Source: Acanthaster planci (Eukaryota; Echinodermata; Asteroidea; Valvatida; Acanthasteridae). Taken from it: a DNA stretch of 64,000 bases. The number at the start of each line of letters is the position of its first letter. Position 1 is the stretch's first letter. Below the pieces are notes generated by a model that saw only the letters and a list, made by a program, of their open reading frames with translations, was not told where the DNA came from and did not search any database. Both the position numbers and the translations under genes were made by a program. Positions 34,519-48,956 of this stretch are shown here, piece by piece. Where the stretch lies: the NCBI RefSeq assembly GCF_001949145.1, contig NW_019091500.1, positions 632,311 to 696,310 on the forward strand, in the 5' to 3' direction.

Positions 34519-36581
34519 CATGTACATGTAAGTCTGGTACATATTGAATTTGCATGTTTCTTGCATGCATTCCTGTCATTACTAACTGCCAGACAAAAGA
34601 CATTTTAGGCTTACACAGTGTGTTGTACTCATTTCTTGAAGATTGTCACATTAGATATGCAAATCAGCAAGGTATGTTGAGCTATATCAATTAAGTCTAA
34701 TTAGCAGTGCTGTTTGCTGGTGGGAAATACTAAGTATCACTTTAGTCAGCCATAAATCAAGGATCATCAAAAATGTTAGCTACCGGTACTTGTATTCCAT
34801 GTTGTAATTCACAATGCTCGAGTTTCGACCAAATCTAATTCTAATCCTACTATACTTACTGATTTCCAAGCATGTGGCAATGGTCACTTAGATCCTACTC
34901 AAATTGGATGTGTAATTACTCTTCAACAAGGCATTCATGTTTGGTGCTTGTACATTCTTGGGTTACCTTTTTAAAGACAGGTCATGAAAAATTGGGTTTT
35001 TAAAATTTGGTTTAAATACTAGCCACATTTCAGAAGTCATAATGGATAATAAGTGAAGATGTGTGAAATAAATCAATACATAACATTATAGGCAGATTTA
35101 CTGAGTAATTTGTATGTGTAGTGCGAAATATAACCGACACTGCACAATATTTATCAGTGCAACTGAGAAACAAAATGTTTTCAGGAGGTAATGTGTGTGG
35201 TTGGTTATATTTTGTCACTACATAACCAAATCAGATCTGCTTCATTGAAAACATTTGTAACCTTTGTCAATAGAGCATTACGGTGTATATTGAAAAGTAG
35301 CGCAATTGAAGCATTCATCAATACATGTACATGTAATTTGTAATAAAGAAAATGTAAATGACGTGAAAACTCGTCTATTAGTCTCATGGCTGAACTAGTC
35401 ATCCTCCACAGCTGTCGTTGCAAGTCTGTTGAAATCTCTCTACTCTGAGAGAAATGTCAGTTATACAAAGGCTTGACATATCCTTTGATAAAACTTTGAT
35501 ATGACATTTTAAACATGGATGAAATCCATGGCACATGAAATGCCAGCAACGATTAGTCATTGGGTATGTTAACTTTTCATGCAGGAAAACATTTTGACGC
35601 ATTTTGAAGTTGAGTTCTGAAATCAATTGTCCCCTTTGGAGTGCAATGTAAATGTTGAGATTTATTTAAAGAACTTGGTTGGATAGCAACCATGAAATCA
35701 TAAGGGAACCCACATCATCCATCAGGTGGGGAAGAAATTGTCTTCTGATCAGGCACATTGTTTGTCTGCACTGTAAGAGTTGGGAGAATAAGGATCCCTG
35801 AAGACTTTCTGTCCAAACATCTTATAAGCCTTCCACTATGGTGTTTACTATGTGGCTTTGATGAAAACAAATCTCAAGTATTCTACCAATCATGTCAAAT
35901 TTATTGTCAAATACTATACAGGTAACTCCTATTACATTTCAGTTGTTTTATCAAAATTTCATACTGAAAGCAAGTCAAAAACTACGGCAAAGAGTCAGCG
36001 GATTTCCTTTTTTTGTGAGCCTAGAGCTGATTGACACTATACTCATTTAGCATGCATTTTTTGTGAATTCTCACGGAATTTGGCCCGATCAAAATGACAA
36101 CATCCTGTATAAGTCTTATGATGCCACCATCAACCAGCTGAAAGGAAGAGAAATAGTCTGACTATCCATGCTGCTAAGGTCCATTTGAAGTGCCATTTTC
36201 CATATCAAATATGAAATCAATAACCAATAATGGCACGCTACCCAACTGTAGAATTGCATACCTGTAGAAACCCTACAAGCTCTTTGTATTGAAATCAAAC
36301 AGCATGTAGATCTTTGATTACATTGTGATTTCTGCATGGTACTTGACACTACAGTTCATCTGAGTTATGCACAACACGAGTACATGCTAACTACAAATGT
36401 TAAGCTTGAAATCTAAACAGCTAATCTGTAAATTCTTTAAAATGTAGAATTAAAAAAAAGTTCAGGCACTTAGTTTATAGATAAAAGTGTCAGAGGCTGA
36501 ACTGTATGAAAAATTTGTTGACAAACTTTGATTCATCTGAAACACACCTTCCCACATGGACTCCTGGCTTTTACTAAGTCT

Positions 36582-36587
36582 TTTATT
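36582..36587 (-). promoter_or_regulatory. Candidate poly(A) signal for ENPP-A
   Basis: AATAAA on the minus strand about 120 bp beyond the ENPP-A stop codon at 36705. Position fits a short 3' UTR. Confidence 0.45.
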
Positions 36588-36704
36588 TTAATTTTTTATG
36601 AATTCTTCCTTCAATAAAACCACTCTTGGTTTACCGCCCTTCTTTCTTCCACTGATTCTGCCAAGTACGCACAGAATTCAACCCCCATCATATTGTTGAA
36701 TGAT

Positions 36705-39700
36705 TCAATTGCCATCCCAATACTCAAAGAATTCTTCTCTCAGTACATTGTAGGTTCTCAGATGAATTGCCTTGTAGCGTTCCAAAGCAGGGTAAAACCT
36801 GAGACCAGTCAACAACTCAACATCCTTGATCGTAGCTGTGTTAGTCTCCATGTAATCACTCTGGCCCTAAGAACAAATAATGTTTGGTTATTAGTTGATT
36901 TTTTTTTCAATTGTTCCTTTACATAATTGAAAGATGTAATTTGAGGCTTTGCATAGGAGTATGTGTTCTGAAATTGTATCACAGCCAACGTTAGTCAGTT
37001 TGTTAACGGCAAGGTTATTTCTTGTACCTGACATGCCTGTATGCCATCTTTGTTATGCAGGATAAAGGCGAGAGGGATAAGGGAGGAACAGTCTTTGTTG
37101 ATTGGTTGACTGTCTGTTGACGAACACCGAGTGATTATAGCAAAGTAGTGAGTTGGTATCATAGTGTCTCCCAGCTTTTCCCTTGGGGAAAAAAGAAATT
37201 AAAAAAATGTATTGAAGATGAAAATGACTTGTCTTTCATGTTGTACTACAACCTCTGGCCCTCAAGTCTTTTCTCTGTGTTTCTCTGAGCTGTGTGATGT
37301 GGAGAACTTGGAAAAAGTTGTCTCTTGGTGTTCAGCTGCTCTAAATTTAATTGGTTTGAGATCAAATGTACAACATGAGTTATATATCAATCTTGATTGA
37401 ATTTTGATGGATTAGCAAGTTAAACTAGCTTTTGGATGACTTAGCATCCTAACCAACACATTTGGTTTAGTTGGGTTGAAGTTGGAACATATAAGCATAA
37501 ATACTGTTACAAGAACAGATCACTGACCCCGTCCGATTCAAAACTTCCATAGAATCCCTGAGACCATCCAAGTCATAGTCGAAGATGGGACCAGTCACAA
37601 TGTTGACACCATTGTACTGATCAGCCCATTTAGGGAGATAGTCATCCAAGTAACCGCTCCAAACATCTGCAACATGTTAGGAATTTTTTTTCAGAAAAAA
37701 CTGTCTAAGAAGGCCCTGTGTCTTACAAAGTTTACCACTCACAGGCCACCAATTTACAACTGGTTTACTAACCTCAAAACAACCTCACAAATTTATAACA
37801 AATTGAGTAAGTTGAGTTGCTTAATTTTACCTCTTATAAATCCACTGAATTGTGGGACCAAGTTGGATGTGATCAGTGCGTCCATCTTGGCATCTAGTGT
37901 TTCTGTCAATCCTGGACAAAAGGCATCATGAAAGCCACTTTATGTATGACCAAAAAAACCAGTAACAATGAAAGTCTTGGAAAACTATTTTCTGATCAAT
38001 GTATCTACATTGTGCTGAAGCAATAATGTACTGTGGATAGTTCCAGCATATTTGCAAAACTAGGGCATACACATTTGCTGTATCAAAAACAGTGAGGGAA
38101 CAGGAAATGAATATTACTTTATTGGACATGCAAAGAAGTTTATGTTGTCTTTTTGCTTTCTTTTGCTATTGTTACATATTTTTGTATCTTTGATTTGTTT
38201 TGTTCTGTTTATTGTAAGTTTCACCCGATTCACCCTTTTTTAGTTACCTGGGGAGTAGGAAAAACCCATGGTTATATTTCTTGGATCAACGTCTACAGCA
38301 GTATCGGGTGCTTGAATGTTGTCGTAGTTGGTACAGTTGGGGGTAACATTTGCTCGAACACGGACATCAGTTCTGACACACTTCAGATCTGGAGCAGTAT
38401 CTCGTGACTGAGAAAGAAAAAGAATAATTACTGTGGTGATTTGTTTTATATTTTCAGACTGAAATATGTGGAAGGAATGCACAAACGTAATGCTGGACAA
38501 GACTAAACCAGTACTATCATATGGGTTCATAATAAAGTAATTTATCTAATGGCAAATATTGTTATGGATATCACATACCACTTTCTTCTCAATTGTGAAA
38601 GAAGTGTAGAGAGGCATTTTGAGTTCATGGCTGTAAGCTGTAATGTAGTCAGTCTGAACTAACTCACAGAAATCAGTCTTAAATGTCACCTTTGGAACTC
38701 CAAACAAAGCGTGTTTAGTCTTTGCTGTTGTTACTGTGACAAGAAGAAGACAAAGAAACTGAAATAAATGATATTACAAATGAAGACTTCAATTGGAATT
38801 GTTTGGCAGTCACAGCATGGCAGAAAGATTTCAAAAGAGACTCTAAAAATGTCTCACCTTCACTTTCGGATAAATGCAGCTGCTCATCAAATTCTTTGAT
38901 TGTTTTACTGGTGATATTCTGCAGGATAAGGAAATATTAGGTCAGGTTTTTATAAAGAGCAGAGTCTGAGAAACTTGACTTAATAGACAGTGTTGTTATT
39001 GACAGCTCATCAAGCTGTTTCGGTAAAGTGGGGCTTTTCCACATCTTCAAACTACATGTAAGATGATAAATTTCCATCTCTGTTGTAACTTAGCTTATTG
39101 TGCAATGGATAACCTCGTCATTATCATGAAAATCACTAGTTCGTGATACACTGAGATTTACTCACAGCTACTTTGTCTGTGCATGTACACATGGACTGAT
39201 CCATATTCAGTCTGTCTGTATAATCATGATCAGTTGCAGGGTAAGGACATGTCAGAGATGATGAATAAGATGATTCATCAATAGGAGGAAGAGGTGGTGG
39301 ATTCTCCAGGATTTTATGAAGACGGCCATTCTCACCATCATTAACTGGTGCTGGTATACCCAGTACATCTGTTCAAGAAAGGACAGACATAACTTGTCAA
39401 TTGATGGATCAAACTTCAAACAAATTAGACACAAAGAAGATTTATCTAAGTTGATGACAGACATGCCGGTGTAAGAATCCAAGGCAGATGAGCCAAACTT
39501 TTGGGGTGTCAAATATTTTCAGGTTAATCTTTTACGGCCCTTCTGATGGATGAGAGTACATTTAGTGCTGTTTAAACTATTTCAGAAGAGTCATGAACAA
39601 GCTCTAAAACTCTCCTTTCTCTCATTATTCAAAAAAACTTTTTGTCTGTTTGTCTTTTTTCTTGCGGGGGCATGGCCCAGGTGACTCTGGATCTGCCATT

Positions 39701-42700
39701 GATGAAAAATGAGAAATGTTTCAACTTACCACACATTACGTTGAATAGTTCGATATTCTGGAAAGGTTCTATCTTTAAGTTCTTCTTAAATGCTGGACCA
39801 TATGCAAGAAAAAGGGCCTGTTAGCAGGAGAAAATTACAGCAAAAGTTGTTAAATGCACACAACGAAAGACAATAATGTCTATCACATTTGCCTTGAAAG
39901 GCACCGTATTTAATTAGTGCTAAGACTACATACCTGCATCTGTCTGGCCAAGTTATCATATCCATGACCACCACCATCACAATTACTAGGAAGATTCACA
40001 CTGTGAATTAAATCGTTCAAATTATATTAATTAAATCTATTTGAAACTGCCAAACTGCTGCTGTTCCAAGTATAAACTTCTGGAACATGAAATTATCACA
40101 CAATGAAGACACCGTGTTAATGTTTCCTTTGTATAAATTTTTTAAAATTTCATAATTGATCAACATATACCAAGTGTTACAGGGACCAAACACACGTTCT
40201 AGAATAAAAGCATACTTAAATTTCATATTTACATGTATATTCTCTTTTTTCTATGATATATTGCAGTTAATTAAATAAATCAAGATCGTAGTTTTGAAGC
40301 ATTTATAATGACAGTATATTCCAGAGGTACAACCATTTTCTAGTGAGTCCTGAATGAATTCACTTACTTGGTTATTGCGTACTCCTCTTTGACTGGAATC
40401 AATACATCTTCAATACGACGACTGTTCATGTAATGCCATCTCTTTGGCATGTCTGTCTTAACATATGGGATAACTTTAGGATCTCGACACTATCCAATAC
40501 AAACAGGATAATCAGTGTGACATTTGAGTTAGAGCAAAAACACAGTACAACACAGACAAAATCATGATTACACAGGTTCATCATCTTTTGTCAATGCCGA
40601 ATCTGAAATTAATATTACAATAACAATACTATATAACATTGTGTGCAAAAAGTTGATGAAAATAAAAATCAAGAACAAATAACTGTAAATACAATCGATT
40701 AGTTAAGTTCAAATGTTAAAACGAAGGAAAATACTTCTTACCATCAACCTGTTAACAATATCCCTTGGTTCTTTCAGTGCAGCTAAAAACAAATCAATAA
40801 ACCATAAATAACATTTCCAACATTGTTTTTCAACAAAGAGAAATGTACACTTTTTGACCTCCATTTTCTTCAGTATCAAACTTTGAGGACCAAAATCCTT
40901 TTGAAATTTTTTTAAAAATCTGCTGCAAACTTTCATCATTAAAATACCAAGTTTAAGGAAACTTTATTGACAACTCACCATTTGTACGTGGAGTGTATCT
41001 CATCATGCAACCTGCAGTTGATCTACCGTAATATTCACTGGTTGGAAAATTGATGCCATTCTTCTGAAATTTCAAGGATTATTTTGTGAAATAAGACTGC
41101 GGACTTGAAATAAATTGCAATAATCATAATTCTCAGCTTTTGGATTCCAAACTAACTTGTTCAAGTTTCTTGGAATAACACAAATTTCCCATGTACAAAT
41201 TGCAAACACAGATTCAGGACAGTTTATCTGAATGTTTTTTCTTAAAACTCTTTGATTGTAATATTCAGAAAATATTTCAGAAAACCTCAACACAACAGTT
41301 TTGAGGCGTAGTGAAAGACAACCTTGTAATATAAAGCCCACACATGATCATCCACAAATGAATGGAGGAGAACGCTCCCAAATAAATTTCCTTTCATAAC
41401 AGCTATCCCAGGTCATATAAACTGAAAACAAAATAAATAAGAACAGGCAAGAAAATTTTAGAGAAAACCAACAATATACTCACATCAGCCAACTTGATGT
41501 AATGGCTACAATTTCTGTCAGCCATTCCATGATCAGCAAGAATGATAATATTAATACACTGATGCATCTTGGTAGCAAGTATTGCATCCATTAAATCAGC
41601 AATGTACTTATCAACTTCTTCAAGTTTGTCGTTAACCTGTAAGAATGTCATTTAAAAGTATCAGAGGATGACCATTTGCCTGCCAAATAAGCAAGCTACA
41701 AAGATATTTTTGCTCTACATGCATTTTTGGTAGATTTTAGTCATGTATTTGTGATTTTTTGCCTTGTATTATCTTCAGTTTTGTGTTTCTGCTGTGATAT
41801 TGATACAAACTTGTAAAAAGTCATCAAATCACTCAACAGGTATTATTACCACACATACACAAAATTTGTGGACAAACCGTTGGGTGTTTGGTCAAAATAA
41901 CGCCAGTCACTGAAGGCACGGTAATCATTTTATGGTCATAATTCCTTGAATAGCATTACTATACCTGTTGAGAATTTGGTCCAAAGATATGAGCTTCATG
42001 ATCTGGTTCATTGAAGTACAAAGTGATGAAATCAGGCCTAAAAATAGATGAATATAAAGGCTTTTACTAAAACATTGTAAGATGGCTGGATAACATTATT
42101 CAGACAGTGATAAGAGAATTAGTACAACCAATTAGAAATTCATCAATTAAAGAACCAGATTAACAAATGCAGATCTAGATCAAATGATGGCTCTTAATTT
42201 TTATCAGCGTACTTGGTTTTGAGGGGGTGGTTTCAGCCAGTGGTCATCACAGTTGGGCCAGATTACAGCTCTCACTAATGTTATCCTTCACAGTTTTATT
42301 ACAATTGCTGCAACCTGACCATGTTTTTAATAAATGTAAAGTGACACAGAACTACTTAAATGAACTTCAAACTCTTCTGGTCTCATAGCTTAAGTCAGGA
42401 TCCTGCAATGTTCTTTAGTTGCACCCACCTCTTTCCAGTTGGAAGTTGCAGCCATCCCCGAATAGTGTCAATTTTTTGCTCAGGTGTGATGTTGCTGGAG
42501 AAGAAAATCAAACAGTGATAAGCATCAAACATTTCTAATTGTGTCCTGTTCATTCCTTCAGTAATTTCTTCCTTCATTTCTTGCTTTTTTGACTGCTATG
42601 ACAAAAATAATTTTATGTAATTTGTTCTTGTCGAAGGCTGCAAAACAAACTTAAATTCAGGGAAAAAAGTTTATAAACTCAACTTACTTAGTGTACACGA

Positions 42701-45423
42701 AGAAATAGTCTGGTCTCATATCTGCAAATTCAGTGAGAGGTTATTTTAAAAATCAGATTAAAACAAAAGTCTGAGTTTGACTGTAATAAGTTGTCTTTGT
42801 AGGTGATTATGCCATAAAATTGGTGAAACCTTTTATACTTTTACCAAAAAGTGTTCATATAACATGACGTTACCTTGGATATCAACATCAGATCCTACCC
42901 AGAAATAACAACCTGTTCGTAAACCATTCTTCTTGGCTGTGTTCCATATCTAACAAAATTAATATATCACAAGAAAGACCAAACGGGCATCAATATGAGG
43001 CATTTAAGTTGTTAACTCCCTCACTTCAAACATGAATGTAGTTTATCCCTTCAACTACAAGCTAAACCATTTATGATAGTTATTTATTTGCTGTTACTAT
43101 AATTTTTACCCTCTCTATGGGTTATTATAAGCCAAGCACTTACTGGTTCTCCATAGTACCATTCCTTTTTTCCTGCCTCAGCACTACCAATGTAATAAGA
43201 TTTTTTTGTATCAGGATCATACATTGAGTTGCCAATTAGACCATTGTGTTCAGGATACAGTCCCTGCAATAAATCAATAGACATTGATAAATTGTTACAG
43301 GATGGATTTGAACCTCTAACCACTAATTGCGGTACCATTACAGTTTCCCTCACCTATCACGTGACATTTTTTCATTTTCAACCTTTCACTGTGAAATCTA
43401 TACCACTTACGGTGGCAATGGTGTAGTGATTAGGAAAAGTCACTGAAGGAAAAGATGGAAGCATGTAAGGTGCATGTGTTCCACAGTCACCTACAATGGA
43501 AGAAAATACACAGAAATCAAACTAAGAAGTATCTTGCTAAAAAAAAACCACAAAAGTTTCTCCTTTTTATCTGTGGATGGAATGTTGGCATGATCCCCAA
43601 TGCTATCTGTAAAAGATTGGAAGATGGATGGTGTCTCAAGATGATTCATGGTAGCTCACATTCAAACCATCATCACAGGTCTGAACAAATATGTGAAAAT
43701 GTAATTTTTAAAACTAGATGTCTATGGACCAAGTAAACTTGATGGTAAGCTGCATGTAGGTTTTGAATTTTTATTTGATAATACCTTCTTTTGTTTTTTT
43801 AATGTTTATCTCTAAGTTTGGCCATCTGGGCAGAAGGCTTAGACTGGAGTAGACTTACTGAGTCTCTTGATATGTTTAGTGAGTTTTCTTCTGAGGTAGT
43901 CTGCTCTGAAGCCATCTAAGGAAACTAAGAGTAGTGGAGGTCTATCAACACTGTATAAGAAAAGGAAGACACCATTAGTGATCTTTTTAAGGAGAATTTT
44001 TCAGTTTTGTTGTTTGGTTTTCTTTCTGTATTCTTTCTTTTTTTTGTCCCCTCATTTCTGAGAAGTCATAATCTGAAACAGTCATTTAAACCAGTACAGA
44101 TCAGCAGGTTGAGGTGTTAGGGAAAGGTGGCAAGGCCTTACATCACTTGGGGAAACTACATGAAATATAATTTTGGGTGGGTCTGTTTATTAAATACATT
44201 CATCAACAAACTGACATGTTGTTTACAAAATACAAATTACAGTGGCGAACACAATAGAAAATTGTAAGCATTTTATTTACAGAGGACAATTCTTGATCAT
44301 AACGAGAATTGGACTTACCCAGGGGGGCAAATTGGATCATATCCAGTTACACAAGGTGTGTCAATCCAGTGGTCAGCTAAGTACAAAAGTACAAACAAAC
44401 ACTTCAAGAGTTGAATCAAAATTATCAAAATGATGAGATCAATGTTTTCAAACACATAATATAATATTTCATTATCAATTCAGAAGTACTCTGGTCTCAC
44501 ATCCTTCATCACTACAATATAAAGCTGTCAAACATATCAATCAATCTTGAAAGAATCGTCAGCTGTCATTTTTAGAGTAGCAGTAGAGAACGATGGAATA
44601 CATGTCATAGAGACAGGTTGAGACACGATGAAAAGAATCTAGCTTAGATGATCGACAAAGGGAAGAAATTTTATTCCATTGGTAATTAGGCACATCATTT
44701 AGACATCATCAAAATGAAATACTACAAATACCTGGTTTTGCAGTTGTTTCCGGTACTGGCTTTCCTGTAGGAGGCATCGGTGATGAGTGAGTTGGAGAGG
44801 GAGGCCGGGGGACACCACTTCCATTCCATATGGCATATCCAACACCTAATCCTATCCCTAAACCACACAGTATAATCAGTGACACCTAGGTAGGGAATAA
44901 ACAAAAGATTGGTGACAATAAAGGATGAATAAGGAAAGAAGGGGTAGCGCTTGAAAGAAGGGGGTTATGAACTGGATGTTTCAACATTGTCATGAAAATA
45001 TTTATAATCTCCTTCATATAAAGTATCCAAACAAACCACCAAAAAGAAAACCAAACTTTTAGTTCACTTACAAATTAAAAAAAAAACTGTGGAAACAATT
45101 AAGTTACTCACTGCCACTCCTATGTAGATGAACATCCTGGTTGCATCTCTCTAAAATGAAATGAAAAATCATCATTCACTTCAGGAAAAGGGCATGACAT
45201 GCTTGTGCATAACAAAAAAAATCAGCTTTCGAGAAGAGGTTTTCTAGCTCAATATCAACAAAATTGACCACACACATCAAATTGGGAAATTATAGTACTA
45301 AACTGTGGTGCCAAGTAAACTTTGTGTAGTCTAAATGCACTTATTATTCTTTAGTTGTACCTTAAACATATGCTTCTTCTGATCTTCCTCCAGATCATAC
45401 TGAAGCTGCATTTCAGTTGTCAT
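36705..45423 (-). CDS. ENPP-family ectonucleotide pyrophosphatase/phosphodiesterase, copy A (25 exons, ~841 aa)
   Basis: Exons: 45361-45423, 45112-45150, 44732-44885, 44319-44376, 43859-43950, 43411-43490, 43144-43263, 42874-42949, 42688-42721, 42429-42494, 41965-42037, 41484-41636, 40979-41063, 40742-40782, 40368-40489, 39934-40000, 39730-39817, 39166-39368, 38858-38918, 38579-38733, 38248-38407, 37831-37911, 37528-37666, 37028-37181, 36705-36866; 2526 nt, all in phase. A short cytoplasmic tail (1-27) precedes a signal-anchor helix (28-54), then a Pro/Thr linker. The catalytic domain has a complete set: D117 (SLDGF), nucleophile T153 (PSVTFPN), D273/H277 (NEPDHEAH), D320/H321 (ADHGM), H431 (GGGHGYDN). 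The nuclease-like domain has an EF-hand-like loop (FDYDLDG). It is predicted to hydrolyse extracellular nucleotide phosphodiester or pyrophosphate bonds. No somatomedin-B domains lie between anchor and catalytic domain, unlike ENPP1-3. Tandem with copy B downstream in coordinate. Confidence 0.9.
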
Positions 45424-48400
45424 GGTGAAACACTTGGAAAATGAAAATTGGAAAAAGCAAATTCAAATTACAAATTATAACAAGCAGATCAAAACAGCAG
45501 ACTACACGCTACACACTAGTAAAAGTTGTGTGAGCAATATACACGAGTTTGCCAGAATTTATTTGGGTATGTTTATTTTGGTTTATGTATCACTCTGTTT
45601 CAAGTCATGAAAAAACTCTTCAGTATTTGGACATCCTTGATGTCCAAATACCTTAATAATTTTGCCCATGGTACCAGAGACACCTTTGCTAGAGCCTTTC
45701 TCAATGTCACATAGTTTTAATGGCCATCATTGCATTATTTTATTCTTTATCCATGAGCAAAAAGAACAATTTTTGAGTCCGAATATATCTAATCACAAGT
45801 TTTCAAAGTGCCAAGAGCATTTCTTACCAATATTACAAAGTTCAGTCTGCCAATTATTTACCAAAAAAGCATAGGCCTAACGTTTAAGTTTTGTAATCAG
45901 ACAAAGTCACACTTTGGATGACACAGGCGAGCACATGACTATCTTTTCGAACCAGGATGTAAGGGCCTATCATAAATGTAAATGCAACCTTCATGAATAC
46001 ATATACTTGGAGGTCAAAAACCAATAAGAATTAGCTTCATTTATCAATGTGGCAGTTGGTACAAAGTGGTACAAATAAATCAATGTATGAACCTCAGAAC
46101 AAATAAAGGCCAATATCTGTGATACTGAAGTTTTTTATATTACAAAATCTGATGACAAAATGCTATGCTTGTTGTTTGCACTGAAGATAAAAACAAACAT
46201 GGCAATTAGCTATGCAAAACATACCACTAACACAAACACTATTTATTTCCAAAACATCATTTAGTAGGATAAAATGGCAGCATCAAAAAGAAACTTCTTG
46301 CAAAGTACTTTGATGAATGGCTGGCTGCAGTAATGGGAAAAGCTGCAAAATTACCAATTGAAAGAGAAAATAGCACTCATTATTGCTCCTAAGTCAAATT
46401 CAAGGAATTCTAGCCCATTTGTTTTTGAATCCTGCTATGGCTTAGTTGTAGCATTTGTGTGTGAGTTCTAGCAAGTTATAAACCTACCTGATTCTGCTAA
46501 CAGTTCTCATTCGTACTCATGAGCAATAACAGTCACCCAACCAATAACCACTTCCGCTATTCTGGTTGAAGATGCAATGAAATTTATATTCTAATGTATG
46601 GAAATAGAGGGAAGGAAAAGATGAAGAGATAACTCCATGGTCAAAGTTTAGGGTTCTGAATCAATAAGGCCTACACCTGAGTCATGATGAACTGTTTGGA
46701 TTACAAGCATTTAATCATCTTGTAAGTCAATATATATCTGTCTGCTTGTGTGGACTTTCAAATTAAACCCAAGTGCAATGCCTAGTGCAATCTGTAGCTT
46801 TCTGATGAAGTTGTGAACACTTAAATGCATGAAATGTCAAGAAGGGCTGGGAACTTTGCCTGTAGTTTTGCCAAGTGCAACGTTAAATAACACATTTATT
46901 GTACTAAAAATAGACATTTGTTAGGCTTGGAAGCCAATTCAGAGCTACAGGCTGCACTCTGCCCAGTATCATCACAAATCATTGAAATCATTACATCTTT
47001 GCTCACCTACCTCACACTCAGCACGTCCTCTCTCTGTTCACACCCCTCTGGATTGAGTGACTACATGTAGTTAGGGGCCAACTGAGATTATTTCAAAAGA
47101 CTTAGAAAGTCAACACATTGAAAATAAGTCAGAAATGGATAAAACTGTGATCACATCTACTTCTACAGCATACAGAGTGCTTTATTCTCAATTCTATAAT
47201 TGAATTATGAGTTCGAAGGAATGGGCAAAACTCATGTCAATAAACCTATGGGAGTTTGTATGTCATAATACAGTCAAATACAATGTACTTTTAGTAGATC
47301 CGGTTCAGAAGGTATGGGCGAGTTCAGATGTCAAGTAAAATAGGAGGTTAACTTTATGGCATATGCTTTTTTTTCTTTTCCCCCCATATCTACCAGCCCA
47401 GAAGACATTAAATCCCCTAAACCACCTGTAGCTAGATCTACCAGAAATATTTGGAAATCAGGACACTGTTAAAAGAGCTACTTGCAGGACAGATCCTAAA
47501 TTAAATACAAACAACATCACTGGGAACTATATGTATGTGGTCATAAAAGCAGAGGCCCACAATACATAAACAAATTATGCACAAGGGAATAGGGGCCGGA
47601 GAAAATATGTAGGATAAAAGTGAAAATCTCATTGTAAAATTTTTCAACGGAGAGGTTTTCAAGAATGCAAAGACAAGTAACCAGGAAAGGTCTTTTCAAC
47701 ACAAACATTCATGCATGTTAGTTTTCCCACACCACTTCAAAAAGCAATAAATCAAGCATTACACTTAGTATAATGTGAGTTTCCTTTATTAATTCCCATG
47801 TGTGCAGTGATAATTAATAGTAAAACTGAACATCAATAATGACAACCAAACAGGTGATTTGACTGCATCCATCAAAAAATAAATTTTATTTTGATAAAAA
47901 AAAGTCAGAACATAAAACTAGTCATTAAAAGTAACAATTCACACACAATCGGTCAAGCATAAATGATCACGGACTGTTCAATAATTCCTTTTACCCCTAC
48001 AGGGTAAAAGGAATTATATTCAGCAAACTCTCTTCATCCAAATGCACAGCCGGTTTACAGTCTTGTGTGCAACTGGTCAACAGGTGAATACATCTCAGTC
48101 ATCAATCTTTGTCATATTTGTGTGCATTATTTAGGCCCGGCCGGTTATAATAAGGAATAATAATTCAAAGTGCGAAGGTCACAGGCATGCAAGTTCTATG
48201 CGAGAGAACTTTGAACCAAAACAAGTTCTCTTGGGTGTGCGTCAGGATGATTTGAAGTGCAGCCAGTGGTAATAGTGTGACCATTTATTTACTAACATTT
48301 CTGATAACTGGTATATAATCTGGTACCCGGATGAATAAAACTTCAGGCTGTGGCATGAAACTCAATGATTTGTTGTCTGGCTGCTTTACTTTGAGTCTGT

Positions 48401-48956
48401 GAGTAGACCTATAACTGTGAGTATCTCAATTTCCTTTCAAAAAGATCTGAATTCAAAATCATGGCACAGAGTTCAGTGCTCATCTTCATCATCCTTTCCA
48501 AAAGCATACAAAACACACTCTATCCTCCGATTCCTCTGAGTCCTCCCCCAAAAAGTGTAAGGAAATGCTGGAGGCCATGATTTTTGCCAAGTTGCTGAAA
48601 GCATATACAGGATGTAAACCCCCTTCCTTGCCTACGAAAAAAGTGAGCTCCCCTTAAAATTAAGTCTATTCAAAATAAAATTATGAAAATTAAAAATTAA
48701 GAAAAATAAGATGAGGAAATTACTAGAATTGACGAATTATCAGTTTAACTTGTACATTGAAGGTTGCTATTTACATAACTGTAGTGAATAAAACTCTTTG
48801 CACAAGATTATTTGTGTGTGTCAAATGCAAGACACGACAAATTGTTCTTTTTCAATCAGCATCAGCGCCATTAAACAAAGAATATGAATTATCCCACCAC
48901 AGTGCTATCTTCCAAGGTTCACAAACAGACCATATGCCCATCATGCATTATTAACA
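45424..48956. other. Spacer between the two ENPP genes
   Basis: It holds the 5' flank of copy A (45424 upward on the minus strand) and the 3' flank of copy B. The sequence is A/T-rich without a credible exon. A perfect 16-bp-stem hairpin lies at 47981-48017. Minus-strand AATAAA hexamers occur near 48284-48289 and 47883, possible copy-B poly(A) signals. No TATA or initiator for copy A stood out. Confidence 0.55.
47981..48017. repeat. Perfect 16-bp inverted repeat with 5-nt loop
   Basis: ATAATTCCTTTTACCC, loop CTACA, then GGGTAAAAGGAATTAT. It lies about 0.95 kb downstream of the copy-B ENPP stop codon and could fold in a long 3' UTR. Function unknown. Confidence 0.75.

Larger units (their letters stand above)
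32867..36704. other. Convergent spacer: ASXL 3' UTR and ENPP-A 3' flank
   Basis: The ASXL stop codon and the ENPP-A stop codon face each other across 3.8 kb. An AATAAA at 33115-33120 is a likely ASXL poly(A) signal, with another AATAAA near 33736. The MITE copy at 34322-34518 is the only structured element recognised. No exon was found; short open frames lack support. Confidence 0.6.
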
